Made by a program: the position numbers and the translations under genes. From Flavobacteriaceae bacterium S0862 (GTDB lineage: Bacteria > Bacteroidota > Bacteroidia > Flavobacteriales > Flavobacteriaceae), in NCBI GenBank assembly GCA_023015825.1, contig JALKAW010000010.1, forward strand, positions 1-64,000: DNA of 64,000 bases, in the 5' to 3' direction. Under the pieces are notes generated by a model. The model saw only the letters and a program-made list of their open reading frames with translations, was not told where the DNA came from and made no database searches. The first letter of the stretch is position 1. Each line of letters begins with the position of its first letter. Shown here piece after piece: positions 25,002 through 34,089 of the stretch.

Positions 25002-25118
25002 ATGATAAGTAATAGTATTGCATTGTACGATTGGAGCAATGGTGTAATTATGATGGCAGTTTTTGGTCTAATCTGTTTAATATTGATTATATATAGTGTT
25101 GATTTCTTTTATGAGTAG
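25002..25118 (+). CDS. 38-residue single-helix membrane protein
   Basis: The frame starts at the ATG 25002, 26 bp after a good -7 element. It begins MISNSIALYDWSNG and continues as one hydrophobic helix (VIMMAVFGLICLILIIYS) before DFFYE. A second frame overlaps its end: ATG at 25111 encodes an 11-residue Lys-rich peptide, SSGKKDKKQE after Met. Together they look like one ancestral small protein with a basic tail split by a single-base loss near 25090-25110. I do not recognise the family. Being in a decaying stretch next to a TonB receptor pseudogene, it could be intact and short, or damaged. Confidence 0.5.
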   Translation: MISNSIALYDWSNGVIMMAVFGLICLILIIYSVDFFYE

Positions 25119-25165
25119 TGGAAAAAAAGATAAGAAACAGGAATAGATTGATTTAATTTAAAAGA

Positions 25166-25198
25166 AAAAAAGGAGGACAGCTTTTGTCTTCTTTTTTG
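25166..25198. terminator. Terminator between the small membrane protein and the receptor remnant
   Basis: A run of A, then AAGGAGGAC, pairs with GTCTTCTTT using two G-T wobbles, followed by T6. It can serve both strands. Confidence 0.6.
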
Positions 25199-25204
25199 TT
25201 TTGT

Positions 25205-25850
25205 CTAAAACTTATATTGCAAGAAAGTAGTTAAGTTTCTTCCAGGTTCATTAATAGCGACTCTACCCAAACCCGATTGGTTGTTAAATGAAAAACTTAA
25301 ATGATTATTGTATGTTTGATCAAAAACATTAATAGCAGCAAAACCAACGGTAATATTTTTAATTGGTTTTATTCCAACACGAATATCTAACGTTTCATAG
25401 CCTTTTGTGTGGGTTTCACCAAAGCTTTCGGCAATTTTATCTTGTTTGGAAACTAAGTTAAAAGTTGCATTTGCTCAAAATTTCTTTTTCTCGAATCCAA
25501 AGTCTAGTTTGGTGGTTAGAGGAGGAGTAAGCGGAAACGATTCTTTTAAATCTTTGTTTTTTGCATAAACATAAGCTATATCTGCTTTTAAAAAGAAATC
25601 GTCCATAAACTCAAGTTTCATTTAAGCTTCTAAGCCTGTTTTATATGCTTTATCTAAGTTTCTAAATACTTTGGGATGTCTAGGTTCTAACATTGTGGGA
25701 TATACAATCTATTTAAGGACTCATCAACAATACCTACAATATAATTCTCGAAAAATGAATAATAAAATGATGAAGAATAAGTAAGTTTATTAAAACCGTT
25801 CGTTACGCTATTGTTTAATTAAGAAGCTTAAACTAATATGGTAATATTAA
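25205..25850 (-). pseudogene. TonB-dependent receptor, C-terminal fragment with stops and a frameshift
   Basis: Read on the minus strand, this encodes the last ~200 residues of an outer-membrane receptor barrel. It ends with NVFDQTYNNHLSF, GRVAINEPGRN and a terminal aromatic (LQYKF), then a stop at 25205. It is broken by TGA at 25475-25477, where Trp is expected (KF-stop-ANATFNLVS), TAA at 25622-25624, a frameshift near 25690-25700 (YPTMLEPRHP resumes in another frame) and a further stop near 25817. The N-terminal plug and most of the barrel are gone. It has probably been decaying for some time. Confidence 0.75.
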
Positions 25851-25947
25851 AAGCTGCAAAAGCTCATAATTAAATAATTGAATTTTTTGTAACATTTCTC
25901 ATGAACTTGCGTCAAACAAGTACATCAATCAAATTAATCTAAAAATC

Positions 25948-26310
25948 ATGAGAAAAGAACATTACATAGCAATGAGAGAAGATAGGCAGCTTATAGTGTT
26001 AACACATTTAAGTCAGTTAATCACCTTAGTTATTGGTTTTGGAAGCTTAATACTACCATTAATTTTATGGGCGACTAATAAGGAAAAAGTTTATGAAATG
26101 GATAATCACGGTAAAAGTATCGTCAACTTTCAATTGAGTATTTTAATTTACTCACTTATTTGTATTCCGTTGATACTGTTATTAGGTTTAGGAATATTAG
26201 GTCTAATTGTATTAGGAATTATATCATTTGTTTTTCCAATTGTTAATGCTATAAAGGCTAGTAACGGTGAAAAACCAAGTTATCCAATGTCAATTCAATT
26301 TATTAAATAA
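25948..26310 (+). CDS. DUF4870 family small membrane protein
   Basis: This 120-residue protein has two to three membrane segments with the DUF4870 signature: LSQLITLVIGFG, PLILWATNKEK, MDNHGKSIVNFQLS. Function is unknown in the family. A second ATG (25969, before REDRQL) could be the start. It is followed by a strong bidirectional terminator and lies between the receptor remnant and dnaN. Confidence 0.85.
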   Translation: MRKEHYIAMREDRQLIVLTHLSQLITLVIGFGSLILPLILWATNKEKVYEMDNHGKSIVNFQLSILIYSLICIPLILLLGLGILGLIVLGIISFVFPIVNAIKASNGEKPSYPMSIQFIK

Positions 26311-26371
26311 TATAAAGAAGTATTATCTCTTAGTTTTATTAGTTAGTTAGTTAGTTTATTAGAGATAAAAA

Positions 26372-26400
26372 AAGCTCACTTTTTTGGAAGTGAGCTTTTT
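26372..26400. terminator. Bidirectional terminator between DUF4870 gene and dnaN
   Basis: AAGCTCACTT (26372-26381) pairs perfectly with AAGTGAGCTT (26388-26397), with A and T runs on the two sides. A short (TTAG)4 microrepeat lies just before it at 26339-26354. Confidence 0.9.
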
Positions 26401-26429
26401 GTTTTATATATGGTTGGTATTGATGAATA

Positions 26430-27548
26430 TTAATTATTCAACATTACAGGCATTACAAGCATGGTTACATTTTCACCTTCATCTAAGCCATCAATTGGCG
26501 TTAAAATTCCGGCTCTATTTGGTAGACTCATTTCTAGTTGTACTTCGCTTGCGCTAAGGTTACCTAACATTTCGCTTAGAAAACGTGAGTTAAAGCCTAT
26601 TTGCATATCGTCACCTTGGTAATCACAAGTTAAACGCTCTTCGGCTTTGTTACTGTAATCAATATCTTCAGCAGATATATTTAATTCTGCTCCTGCAATT
26701 TTTAATCTAATTTGGTGTGTCGTTTTATTTGAGAAAATAGACACACGTTTTACAGAGTTTAAAAACTGTGTTCTATCTATCGTTAATTTGTTTGGATTCT
26801 CTTTTGGTATTACAGCCTCGTAATTAGGGTATTTACCATCAATTAAACGACAAATTAACACAGAACTGTTAAACGTGAATTTAGCATTAGAATCGTTGTA
26901 TTCAATTAGCACATCTTCGTCGCTTCCTGCAAGAATTCCTTTTAAAAGATTTAAAGGTTTTTTAGGCATAATGAATTCTGCTGTTTCATTAGCAGATACA
27001 TCACTACGTGTGTATTTTACTAATTTATGAGCATCAGTTGCAACAAAAGTTAAGCTTTCTGTTGAAAATTGAAAAAACACACCACTCATCACAGGTCTTA
27101 AATCGTCATTTCCTGCAGCGAAAATGGTTTTTGAAATAGCGTTAGCTAGTACATCGCCAGAAAGTGTCGTAGAACTTGGGTTTTCAAGAGCTACTGCTTT
27201 TGGAAATTCTTCGCCATTTGCATAAGCCAAAGCATATTTACCATGGTTAGAGCTTATTTCCACTGTGTTGTTTTCTTCTACAACAAAAGTTAATGGTTGC
27301 TCAGGAAATGTTTTTAAAGTATCTAGTAATAATTTTGCAGGTATCGCAACGCTCCCTTCACTATCGCTTTCAACATTTATGGTTGATGACATTGTTGTCT
27401 CAAGGTCACTAGCTGAAACTGTTAACTTAGAATTGTTAAGTTCAAACAAAAAATTATCTAAAATAGGTAAGGTATTCGAGCTATTAATAACGCCCCCTAA
27501 AACTTGTAATTGTTTAAGTAAATAGGTACTTGATACTATAAATTTCAT
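26430..27548 (-). CDS. dnaN: DNA polymerase III beta subunit (sliding clamp)
   Basis: The 372-residue length is normal for the family. Three clamp repeats are recognisable: N-terminal MKFIVSSTYLLKQLQVLGGV, central FAAGNDDLRPVMSGVFFQ with FVATDAHKLV, and the C-terminal MLVMPVMLNN ending. The protein forms the ring that holds the replicative polymerase on DNA. No dnaA or recF is adjacent. A -7 element lies 28 bp upstream. Confidence 0.97.
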   Translation of the reverse strand: MKFIVSSTYLLKQLQVLGGVINSSNTLPILDNFLFELNNSKLTVSASDLETTMSSTINVESDSEGSVAIPAKLLLDTLKTFPEQPLTFVVEENNTVEISSNHGKYALAYANGEEFPKAVALENPSSTTLSGDVLANAISKTIFAAGNDDLRPVMSGVFFQFSTESLTFVATDAHKLVKYTRSDVSANETAEFIMPKKPLNLLKGILAGSDEDVLIEYNDSNAKFTFNSSVLICRLIDGKYPNYEAVIPKENPNKLTIDRTQFLNSVKRVSIFSNKTTHQIRLKIAGAELNISAEDIDYSNKAEERLTCDYQGDDMQIGFNSRFLSEMLGNLSASEVQLEMSLPNRAGILTPIDGLDEGENVTMLVMPVMLNN

Positions 27549-27575
27549 GTATATCTTTCGTATAATTAGTTATTA

Positions 27576-27583
27576 CAAATATA
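27576..27583 (-). promoter_or_regulatory. -7 element of dnaN
   Basis: On the minus strand this reads TATATTTG, an exact TAnnTTTG element, 27 bp before the dnaN ATG. A -33 TTG is possible at 27608-27610. Confidence 0.5.
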
Positions 27584-27622
27584 TCTTATCGCTGCTTAAA
27601 TTGGAAACAAACTTATTAACAA

Positions 27623-30007
27623 CTAAGCGGCATATTTTTTCTTTCTAATAAAGTTGAAAGCAAAGCCAAAAAGTGCAAGTAAAATAAGTGGTAATGCGAT
27701 ATTTACAATTTGCCATTTACTTTTTTCGGTTGAAATTTTTTCCGAATCCATAAAAGCAACTGCAATTTCTTTAGAGCGAATGTTTATAAGTCCGTCATCA
27801 TCCAATAAATAGTTGATGCTATTTAGTAAAAATTCTTTGTTTCCATACATGCGTCCTGTCCAAGCATCAAAGCCTAATTCTAAGGGACCACTTCGTCTTA
27901 TTTCATTCTTTATAACATCGCCATCTGCAATCACAATCATCTTTGTTGAGACACTTGTGGATTTATCATCTATTAGTTCAAAAGGCTTTACTCGATTATT
28001 ATAAACTGAGGTGAATTCGCCTTCTAAAAGCACTGCTAAATTCTGATTACCATTATTGTAAGTGCTTCTATCTGGTTCTTGGGTAATGCTTTCTAAACTA
28101 ATCTCTTTTGGAACACCAACCAATTTTGACAATGGTGAGCTTTTTAAGAGCACAGTTTTTGAAACTGAATTTTTTAATGTATCAATCTGATTGGCAAAAT
28201 CAAACTTCACCAAATTTAAATTATTACCAATGGGATGGTTGCTATTTCCTGAAGCTAAAGGCGAATATTGCCATTGTACAGGTTGAAATTGTGCTTCGCT
28301 ACCTTCACCTATAGCTAGCGCAATAGGAGCAGAGTACATGTCGTTTACCAAAACAGGATTTATACGAACGCCATATTTAAAGAAAAAATCGGTTAAATTT
28401 AAATCCCTAACTGTGGCAAAACTCACACCAGATTCGTTGTAGAGACTGTCTTTATCCATAGCCACTTTATCAATTAGCCATAAACTTTTGCCACCATTCA
28501 TGACATATTGGTCTAGCACATATTTTTCTTGTTCTGTGAATGCTTCTGTTGGTTTTGCAGATACAATTAAATCGTAATTTTTTAAATCGTTGAGTGTTTT
28601 TTGGGGATTACTCGCGACGCTATCTAATGTGAAAGGTGCTGTTAAATAGTATTGACCAATCGTCTTAACAAAATCGGCTATATAACGATTATCAAGCTGT
28701 CCATTACCTTTTAAAACAGCAACTTTTTTACTCTTAGGGTTTATTAATTTATTAAAACCATCGGCAAAGGCATATTCTAAATGCTGAATAGAATTGGCTA
28801 CTTTTTCTTCGGTTGAAGCACCAATATTATTCTTTAAAAGCGAGATCTTTACCGTTTGGTCGTTATAACTAGCCAAAGCCCAAGGGAAAATGACTTCTTG
28901 AGTTGTTCTTCCACTTTCTTGTACATTCAACTGCATTGGTGTTAAGCCTCTTTCAGATAGTAATTGAATATTGGTATTTCTATTTGCTTCATCTGCAATA
29001 GGGTTGATAAAACCAAAATTGATGTTATTGTTTGTATTACTAAACTCTTCTAGTAATTGTTGCGTTTCAGTTTTTAAACGTCTAAATTCTGAAGGAAAAC
29101 CATCGCCTTCCAAAAATACATCTATATCTATTGGCGAATTAACATCGGTTATCAGTTGTTTTGAAGCTTCACTTAAGGTGTAACGTTTATCAGAAGTTAA
29201 ATCGAAACGTTTAAACATTGAGTTTGAAAAAATATTCACAACAAAAAGACCTAAAAGCAATACAGATAAGGTAATCCACTCTTTTTTAACGATATTTTTA
29301 TTGCCAACTTTTACAATGGTGAGAGCAAGAAAAAATATAGTTACACTTGCAAAATATAAGACATCTCTTGTGTCAATAACACCACGACCAATACTTTTAA
29401 AGTGGTAATTCATCCCTAATTGCTCTACAAAAGTACTTGTGGCAAAATCGGCAATTGCATCAAATCCGTAATAAAAGAAAAAACTTATAGCAATAGCAAT
29501 AATAAAAGCCACTATTTGATTATCGGTAATAATAGACGCAAATATGCCAATAGACGTATAAGCTGCAATTAGAAACAGCAAACCAAAATACGAGCCAACT
29601 GTGCTCCCTGTATCCAAATTCCCAATAGGATTTCCTAATTGATGTATCGTATAAACGTACAGTAACGTTGGGAGTAAAGCTATAAGAATGAGTACAAAAG
29701 CACCTAAATATTTACCTAAAACTATATTGGTATGCGATATAGGTTTGGTAAGTAAAAGTTCTAAAGTGCCTTGTTTTTTCTCATCGCTAAAACTTCGCAT
29801 ACACACCGCAGGAATTAAAAAAAGCAATATCCAAGGAGCTAAAAAGAAAAAGGATGATAAATCGGCAAATCCATAGTCTAAGACATTGAATTCACTTTTA
29901 AATACCCACAAAAACAACCCATTAGTCAATAAAAAAATAGCGATGACTAGGTAGCCAATGGGTGAGGTAAAAAACGACTGAATTTCTTTTTTAAGTATCG
30001 CTAGCAT
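27623..30007 (-). CDS. gldFG: Fused gliding-motility ABC transporter proteins GldF-GldG
   Basis: One 794-residue frame carries two usual proteins. Residues 1-~238 are GldF, the ABC permease with six helices (FSDEKKQGTLELLLTKPIS). Residues ~240-794 are GldG (KRFDLTSDKRYTLSEASKQL, LKGNGQLDNRYIADFV), with helices near 245-265 and at the C-terminus (ALFGFAFNFIRKKK). In Flavobacterium johnsoniae these are separate genes of about 240 and 560 residues. The join (KVGNKNIVKKEW, near 29290) has no stop or internal ATG. GldA, the ATPase, is not in the window. The system is required for gliding in some species. The start abuts the methyltransferase stop. Confidence 0.85.
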   Translation of the reverse strand: MLAILKKEIQSFFTSPIGYLVIAIFLLTNGLFLWVFKSEFNVLDYGFADLSSFFFLAPWILLFLIPAVCMRSFSDEKKQGTLELLLTKPISHTNIVLGKYLGAFVLILIALLPTLLYVYTIHQLGNPIGNLDTGSTVGSYFGLLFLIAAYTSIGIFASIITDNQIVAFIIAIAISFFFYYGFDAIADFATSTFVEQLGMNYHFKSIGRGVIDTRDVLYFASVTIFFLALTIVKVGNKNIVKKEWITLSVLLLGLFVVNIFSNSMFKRFDLTSDKRYTLSEASKQLITDVNSPIDIDVFLEGDGFPSEFRRLKTETQQLLEEFSNTNNNINFGFINPIADEANRNTNIQLLSERGLTPMQLNVQESGRTTQEVIFPWALASYNDQTVKISLLKNNIGASTEEKVANSIQHLEYAFADGFNKLINPKSKKVAVLKGNGQLDNRYIADFVKTIGQYYLTAPFTLDSVASNPQKTLNDLKNYDLIVSAKPTEAFTEQEKYVLDQYVMNGGKSLWLIDKVAMDKDSLYNESGVSFATVRDLNLTDFFFKYGVRINPVLVNDMYSAPIALAIGEGSEAQFQPVQWQYSPLASGNSNHPIGNNLNLVKFDFANQIDTLKNSVSKTVLLKSSPLSKLVGVPKEISLESITQEPDRSTYNNGNQNLAVLLEGEFTSVYNNRVKPFELIDDKSTSVSTKMIVIADGDVIKNEIRRSGPLELGFDAWTGRMYGNKEFLLNSINYLLDDDGLINIRSKEIAVAFMDSEKISTEKSKWQIVNIALPLILLALFGFAFNFIRKKKYAA

Positions 30008-30829
30008 TTAAGTGTTTTTTAAAATAAGGATGTCTTGATATGATAATACGTTATCTGCTTTTCCTGACCAAGACCCTTCAAGGTATTTTTCTATTCTAAA
30101 TCCTTTATCCTGAATTAGTTTAAATAAATATTCTTTATCATAAGCAACGTTGGCTTCTTTAACTCTTTCACTCATCAGTGCATAATTCTTCCTTAGATAT
30201 TTAAAATGTTTATCAGAATTTACCATTAATGCTCTAGAAACATCATCTAAAATAAAAAAAGTAGCCAAGCATCTTTTTTTAGATTTTAATACACGACCAA
30301 TTTCATTTAAATAGTTGTCAACATCATCTGGTAGCATATGCGTAAATACAGAAGTTAGAAACACAAAATCGAATTCATTGTCTTTATAAGGAAACTTATA
30401 GTTACTTGCTTTATCAGTTGTTGATAAATTATAAAGATCATTTTTTAAAGGTATATAAGTAAATTGGAAGTTAGGAAACTTTGACGTAATGTGTTTAGTG
30501 CACCAATTAACTCCTTTTTTTACAACATCAAATCCTCTATACGACCCTTTACTATTTAAAAATTTTGTAAATGGAATAGACATGCGTCCAATTCCTGAGC
30601 CTATATCTAATATGGTACTTTCCGGTGTGATATTTCCATAGGTTTGAAAATGTTTAAAGAATATATCACCAACCTTTAAATAATCCCCAGTTCCAGTATA
30701 TATCATTCCTTTAGGTGGCACTAATTCATCACGCTTACTAAAAAGATCAGATGGGAAATAAACCAAACGCCTTACAACATATCGTAATGAGACTGGAAGC
30801 TTATAATATATGTTTCTAATTAATGTCAT
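30008..30829 (-). CDS. Class I SAM-dependent methyltransferase
   Basis: The 273-residue protein shows methyltransferase motif I ILDIGSGIGRMSIPF (about 95-109), motif II-like YRGFDVVKKGVNWC, and FVFLTSVFTHML with EIGRVLKSKKRCLATFF. This is the pattern of small-molecule or sugar methyltransferases. The substrate is unknown. It stops immediately before the gldFG start, so the two are probably cotranscribed. Confidence 0.85.
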   Translation of the reverse strand: MTLIRNIYYKLPVSLRYVVRRLVYFPSDLFSKRDELVPPKGMIYTGTGDYLKVGDIFFKHFQTYGNITPESTILDIGSGIGRMSIPFTKFLNSKGSYRGFDVVKKGVNWCTKHITSKFPNFQFTYIPLKNDLYNLSTTDKASNYKFPYKDNEFDFVFLTSVFTHMLPDDVDNYLNEIGRVLKSKKRCLATFFILDDVSRALMVNSDKHFKYLRKNYALMSERVKEANVAYDKEYLFKLIQDKGFRIEKYLEGSWSGKADNVLSYQDILILKNT

Positions 30830-30837
30830 TAATTTGT

Positions 30838-31134
30838 TTATGGTAAACTTACAATTTTATCCACACTCCAAGCTTTTGGTTTATCATTAAATAGTGTTTT
30901 GGTTTTAGACCAAACGTTTTTAAATAACTCAGAGGTTCTATAATTTTCTAAATCGGCTTCATCATTCCAGTAACTATAAGTGAAAAATATTGATGGGTTG
31001 TCTTTGTCTTGATACAATTCTAAGAAGCGGCAACCAGGAAAATTTCGAATAGATTCTTTATGTAAACTAAAAACACTTAAAAACTTATCAATCAAATCTT
31101 TATCAAAACTCATCTTAACTATTCGTACAAGCAT
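30838..31134 (-). CDS. Antibiotic-biosynthesis-monooxygenase-fold (ABM) protein
   Basis: The 98-residue protein has the dimeric ferredoxin-like ABM pattern: LVRIVKMSF, NFPGCRFLELYQDKDNP, IFFTYSYWNDEADLENYR. Such proteins include small oxygenases and haem-degrading or quinol enzymes, but many have no known role. It is tightly packed (2 bp) after the adenosyl-chloride/hydroxide lyase-type gene in one minus-strand operon. Confidence 0.8.
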   Translation of the reverse strand: MLVRIVKMSFDKDLIDKFLSVFSLHKESIRNFPGCRFLELYQDKDNPSIFFTYSYWNDEADLENYRTSELFKNVWSKTKTLFNDKPKAWSVDKIVSLP

Positions 31135-31136
31135 AA

Positions 31137-31973
31137 TTATTCTTTTAGAAAGTTTATAGTTACAGTATCCATCATCGTTAATCCCATAAGAGTAGAGGCA
31201 CTCCCAACTGTTGTACTATTACTTTTATAAATGGCAATCTCTAAATAGTTTGACGAGTTAAAAACGACTAAAGATTTCCCTTCGTCATTACGTTTGTCTT
31301 CTTCTACATCAAAGTTAACGACTTCACTATATTTAGAAAAAATGGTTCTGAATTTATAATTCCTCGCAGAAATTTCAAAAGCTCTTCCTTTTTGTATACC
31401 CTCAAAAAACTTCTTTCTAATATTGGTTACGACATTCCCATAATTATCAATATAGATAACATTTCCAATAATTTGATTCTTTTCATCATTTACAAACGGC
31501 ATCAAATTTCTTATAGGTTTAATGCTGTCGATAGTTTTACCTATCACTTCTAATGTTCCACCTCTTGCAATGTGGCTAGCCACCTTTACAAATACATCAA
31601 GCACCGGAAAACTGGTTTCTATTTTATCGTGAATATTGATTTCAACAATTTTTTCTGGTGCAATCACCGAGCAAATCATGCTCATAATACCATTATTAGC
31701 ACATATAAAATAATGACCATCCAATTTTACGGCAATATGTTTATTCTCTTGATTTAGTTCAGAGTCTATTCCAATAATATGGATAGTACCCTTTGGGAAG
31801 CTACTGTATGCATTTTGTATGATATAGGCAGCTTCCGAAATGTTAAATGGAGAAATTGAGTGCGAGATATCAACAATTTTTACTTCTGGTTGCTCACTGT
31901 AAATAGCGCCTTTAATTGCGCCAGCAAAGTGGTCTTTCTCTCCAAAATCTGTTGTTAATGTAATAATTGCCAT
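31137..31973 (-). CDS. SAM hydroxide adenosyltransferase (DUF62 family)
   Basis: The ATG at 31973 is used; a TTG two codons upstream would extend the frame. The 278-residue protein opens with IITLTTDFGEKDHFAGAIKG, the family signature, and has DISHSISPFN, YIIQNAYSSFPKGTIHIIGI and FICANNGIMSMI. The family hydrolyses S-adenosylmethionine to adenosine and methionine, and includes halide-using relatives. Bacteroidetes members of this size are normally hydroxide users. It is divergent from phoH across a 110-bp gap. Confidence 0.88.
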   Translation of the reverse strand: MAIITLTTDFGEKDHFAGAIKGAIYSEQPEVKIVDISHSISPFNISEAAYIIQNAYSSFPKGTIHIIGIDSELNQENKHIAVKLDGHYFICANNGIMSMICSVIAPEKIVEINIHDKIETSFPVLDVFVKVASHIARGGTLEVIGKTIDSIKPIRNLMPFVNDEKNQIIGNVIYIDNYGNVVTNIRKKFFEGIQKGRAFEISARNYKFRTIFSKYSEVVNFDVEEDKRNDEGKSLVVFNSSNYLEIAIYKSNSTTVGSASTLMGLTMMDTVTINFLKE

Positions 31974-32021
31974 TGGCAAATTTGTTGATATTTTTTTTAA
32001 CTAGTTTGCTAGTAATTTTTG

Positions 32022-32029
32022 TACTTTTG
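32022..32029 (+). promoter_or_regulatory. -7 element upstream of phoH
   Basis: TACTTTTG is an exact TAnnTTTG element 55 bp before the phoH start. A TTG at 32006-32008 is closer than a typical -33 element. Confidence 0.4.
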
Positions 32030-32083
32030 AGTCTTACAAAACTAATAAATCCAAAGTGATTTATCTTATAAAATTTTAAGCAT

Positions 32084-33037
32084 TTGAATGAACTAATTAT
32101 CGAGTTTGAAGAGATAAGCCCAAAAGAGTTTTTTGGTGCCCAAAACGCCAATATAGAACTTCTAAAAAAATACTTCCCAAAATTAAAAATTGTTGCACGA
32201 GGAAATAAATTAAAAGCTTTTGGTGATGAAGAATTACTTGAAGAATTTGATAGACGATTAACCATGCTTATGACCCATTTTGGGAAATATAATAAGCTTG
32301 ACGAAAACGTTATTGAGCGTGTTCTAACAAGCTTAACAAGTGATGATTATGCAACTACTGAGGCTAGTGGCCAAGTATTGGTCCATGGTGTAGGAGGAAA
32401 GCTTATTAAAGCGCAAACAGCAAATCAACGTAAACTGGTTGAGAGCATGCGTAAGAATGATATGGTTTTTGCAATTGGTCCTGCTGGAACAGGAAAAACC
32501 TATACAGGTGTTGCTTTAGCTGTAAAAGCCTTAAAAAATAAAGAAGTAAAGCGTATTATACTAACACGTCCAGCAGTTGAAGCAGGTGAGAATTTAGGAT
32601 TTCTTCCAGGGGATTTAAAAGAAAAACTGGATCCTTATATGCAACCCTTGTATGATGCTTTAAGGGATATGATTCCGCATGAAAAATTGGATGGATATAT
32701 AGAAAAAGGAATAATTCAAATTGCTCCTTTAGCATTTATGCGTGGTCGTACTTTGGATAATGCCTTTGTGATTTTAGACGAAGGTCAAAACACCACACAT
32801 GCACAAATGAAAATGTTCTTGACCAGAATGGGAAAAAATGCTAAGTTTTTATTAACTGGAGATCCTGGACAAATAGATTTACCAAGACGTACTATTTCGG
32901 GTTTAAAAGAAGCCCTATTAATTTTAAAAGACGTTGAAGGTGTAGGTATTATTTTCTTGGATGATAAAGATGTGATTCGTCATAAATTAGTAAAGAAGGT
33001 CATTGCAGCTTATAAAAATATTGAAAACAGAGAGTAA
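32084..33037 (+). CDS. phoH: PhoH-like ATPase
   Basis: The 317-residue protein has Walker A GPAGTGKTYTG, Walker B VILDEGQNTTHAQMKMF and TGDPGQIDLPRRT. Its N-terminus (NELIIEFEEISPKEFFGAQ) matches flavobacterial PhoH. The start is a TTG at 32084; the nearby ATG at 32088 is out of frame and stops at once, so the TTG is needed. PhoH is a cytoplasmic ATPase and putative RNA helicase or ribosome-linked protein, with no settled function. Confidence 0.92.
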   Translation: MNELIIEFEEISPKEFFGAQNANIELLKKYFPKLKIVARGNKLKAFGDEELLEEFDRRLTMLMTHFGKYNKLDENVIERVLTSLTSDDYATTEASGQVLVHGVGGKLIKAQTANQRKLVESMRKNDMVFAIGPAGTGKTYTGVALAVKALKNKEVKRIILTRPAVEAGENLGFLPGDLKEKLDPYMQPLYDALRDMIPHEKLDGYIEKGIIQIAPLAFMRGRTLDNAFVILDEGQNTTHAQMKMFLTRMGKNAKFLLTGDPGQIDLPRRTISGLKEALLILKDVEGVGIIFLDDKDVIRHKLVKKVIAAYKNIENRE

Positions 33038-33043
33038 TTTATC

Positions 33044-33063
33044 ATTCCTGTACAGGCAGGAAT
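33044..33063. repeat. REP-like intergenic palindrome
   Basis: ATTCCTG, a 6-base loop, then CAGGAAT lies between phoH and purC. It is related to the element at 17245-17264 (both ATTCC-loop-GGAATC). It is probably a dispersed flavobacterial hairpin. Confidence 0.6.
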
Positions 33064-33079
33064 CCACTAGCCAGAGATA

Positions 33080-34030
33080 ATGAATAATACAATAACTGAT
33101 ACCAATTTTAATTTCCCAAACCAGAAAAGTGTTTATAAAGGAAAAGTTCGCGAAGTTTATAACATCAATGATGATTTGTTAGTAATGATTGCTACTGATA
33201 GATTATCTGCTTTTGACGTGGTAATGCCGAAAGGAATTCCTTATAAAGGTCAAATACTAAACCAGATTGCTACTAAAATGATGAAAGCAACTGAAGATTT
33301 AGTGCCAAATTGGTTGGTGGCAACACCAGATCCAAATGTAGCTGTAGGTCATTTGTGTGAGCCTTTTAAAGTTGAAATGGTGATACGTGGTTATATGTCT
33401 GGTCATGCTGCTCGCGAATATAAAGCTGGTAAACGTATGCTTTGTGGTGAGCCAATGCCTGACTGTATGAAGGAAAATGATAAATTCCCTAAACCAATTA
33501 TTACGCCTGCTACCAAAGCAGAACAAGGCGATCATGATGAAGATATTTCACGAGAAGATATTTTAAAACGTGGCATTGTTTCTGAAGCAGACTATTTAGT
33601 TCTGGAAGATTATACCAGGAAATTATTTCAGAGGGGTTCTGAAATTGCAGCATCTAGAGGATTGATTTTAGTCGATACTAAATATGAATTCGGTAAAACT
33701 AAAGATGGGAAAATTGTATTGATCGATGAGATTCACACACCTGATTCCTCGCGTTACTTTTATGCTGATGGTTATCAAGAAAGGCAGGATAGAGGCGAGG
33801 CACAAAAACAATTGTCTAAAGAATTTGTTCGCCAGTGGCTAATTAATAATGGTTTTCAGGGTTTAGAAGGACAAACGGTCCCAGAAATGAGTGATGAATA
33901 TATATATAGTGTTAGTGAACGTTACATAGAGCTTTATGAAAACATTACAGGAGAGACCTTTAATAAAGCAGATGTTTCAAATATTCAAGAGCGTATAGAA
34001 AACAATGTATTGGAGTATTTAAAAAAATAG
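33080..34030 (+). CDS. purC: Phosphoribosylaminoimidazole-succinocarboxamide synthase
   Basis: The 316 residues match the longer SAICAR-synthetase type. Motifs are [11 protein letters not shown] (20s), [33 protein letters not shown], and [17 protein letters not shown]. The enzyme joins aspartate to CAIR in purine synthesis. It follows phoH and the REP-like hairpin, and ends before a strong bidirectional terminator. Confidence 0.97.
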   Translation: MNNTITDTNFNFPNQKSVYKGKVREVYNINDDLLVMIATDRLSAFDVVMPKGIPYKGQILNQIATKMMKATEDLVPNWLVATPDPNVAVGHLCEPFKVEMVIRGYMSGHAAREYKAGKRMLCGEPMPDCMKENDKFPKPIITPATKAEQGDHDEDISREDILKRGIVSEADYLVLEDYTRKLFQRGSEIAASRGLILVDTKYEFGKTKDGKIVLIDEIHTPDSSRYFYADGYQERQDRGEAQKQLSKEFVRQWLINNGFQGLEGQTVPEMSDEYIYSVSERYIELYENITGETFNKADVSNIQERIENNVLEYLKK

Positions 34031-34054
34031 AGTTATCGAAATGTAAATATTAAA

Positions 34055-34080
34055 AAAGCCCTAGTTAATTCTAGGGCTTT
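34055..34080. terminator. Bidirectional terminator between purC and the esterase gene
   Basis: AAAGCCCTAG (34055-34064) and CTAGGGCTTT (34071-34080) pair perfectly around TTAATT, with A and T runs outside. Confidence 0.92.
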
Positions 34081-34089
34081 TCTAATTAA

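Noticed and set aside
25205-25850. Reading the TonB fragment as sequencing error only.
   Set aside because: Several separate lesions (two stops plus a frameshift plus loss of the N-terminal part) are more than one read error would give.
32088-32096. ATG at 32088 as phoH start.
   Set aside because: It is out of frame (ATG AAC TAA); the conserved N-terminus needs the TTG at 32084.
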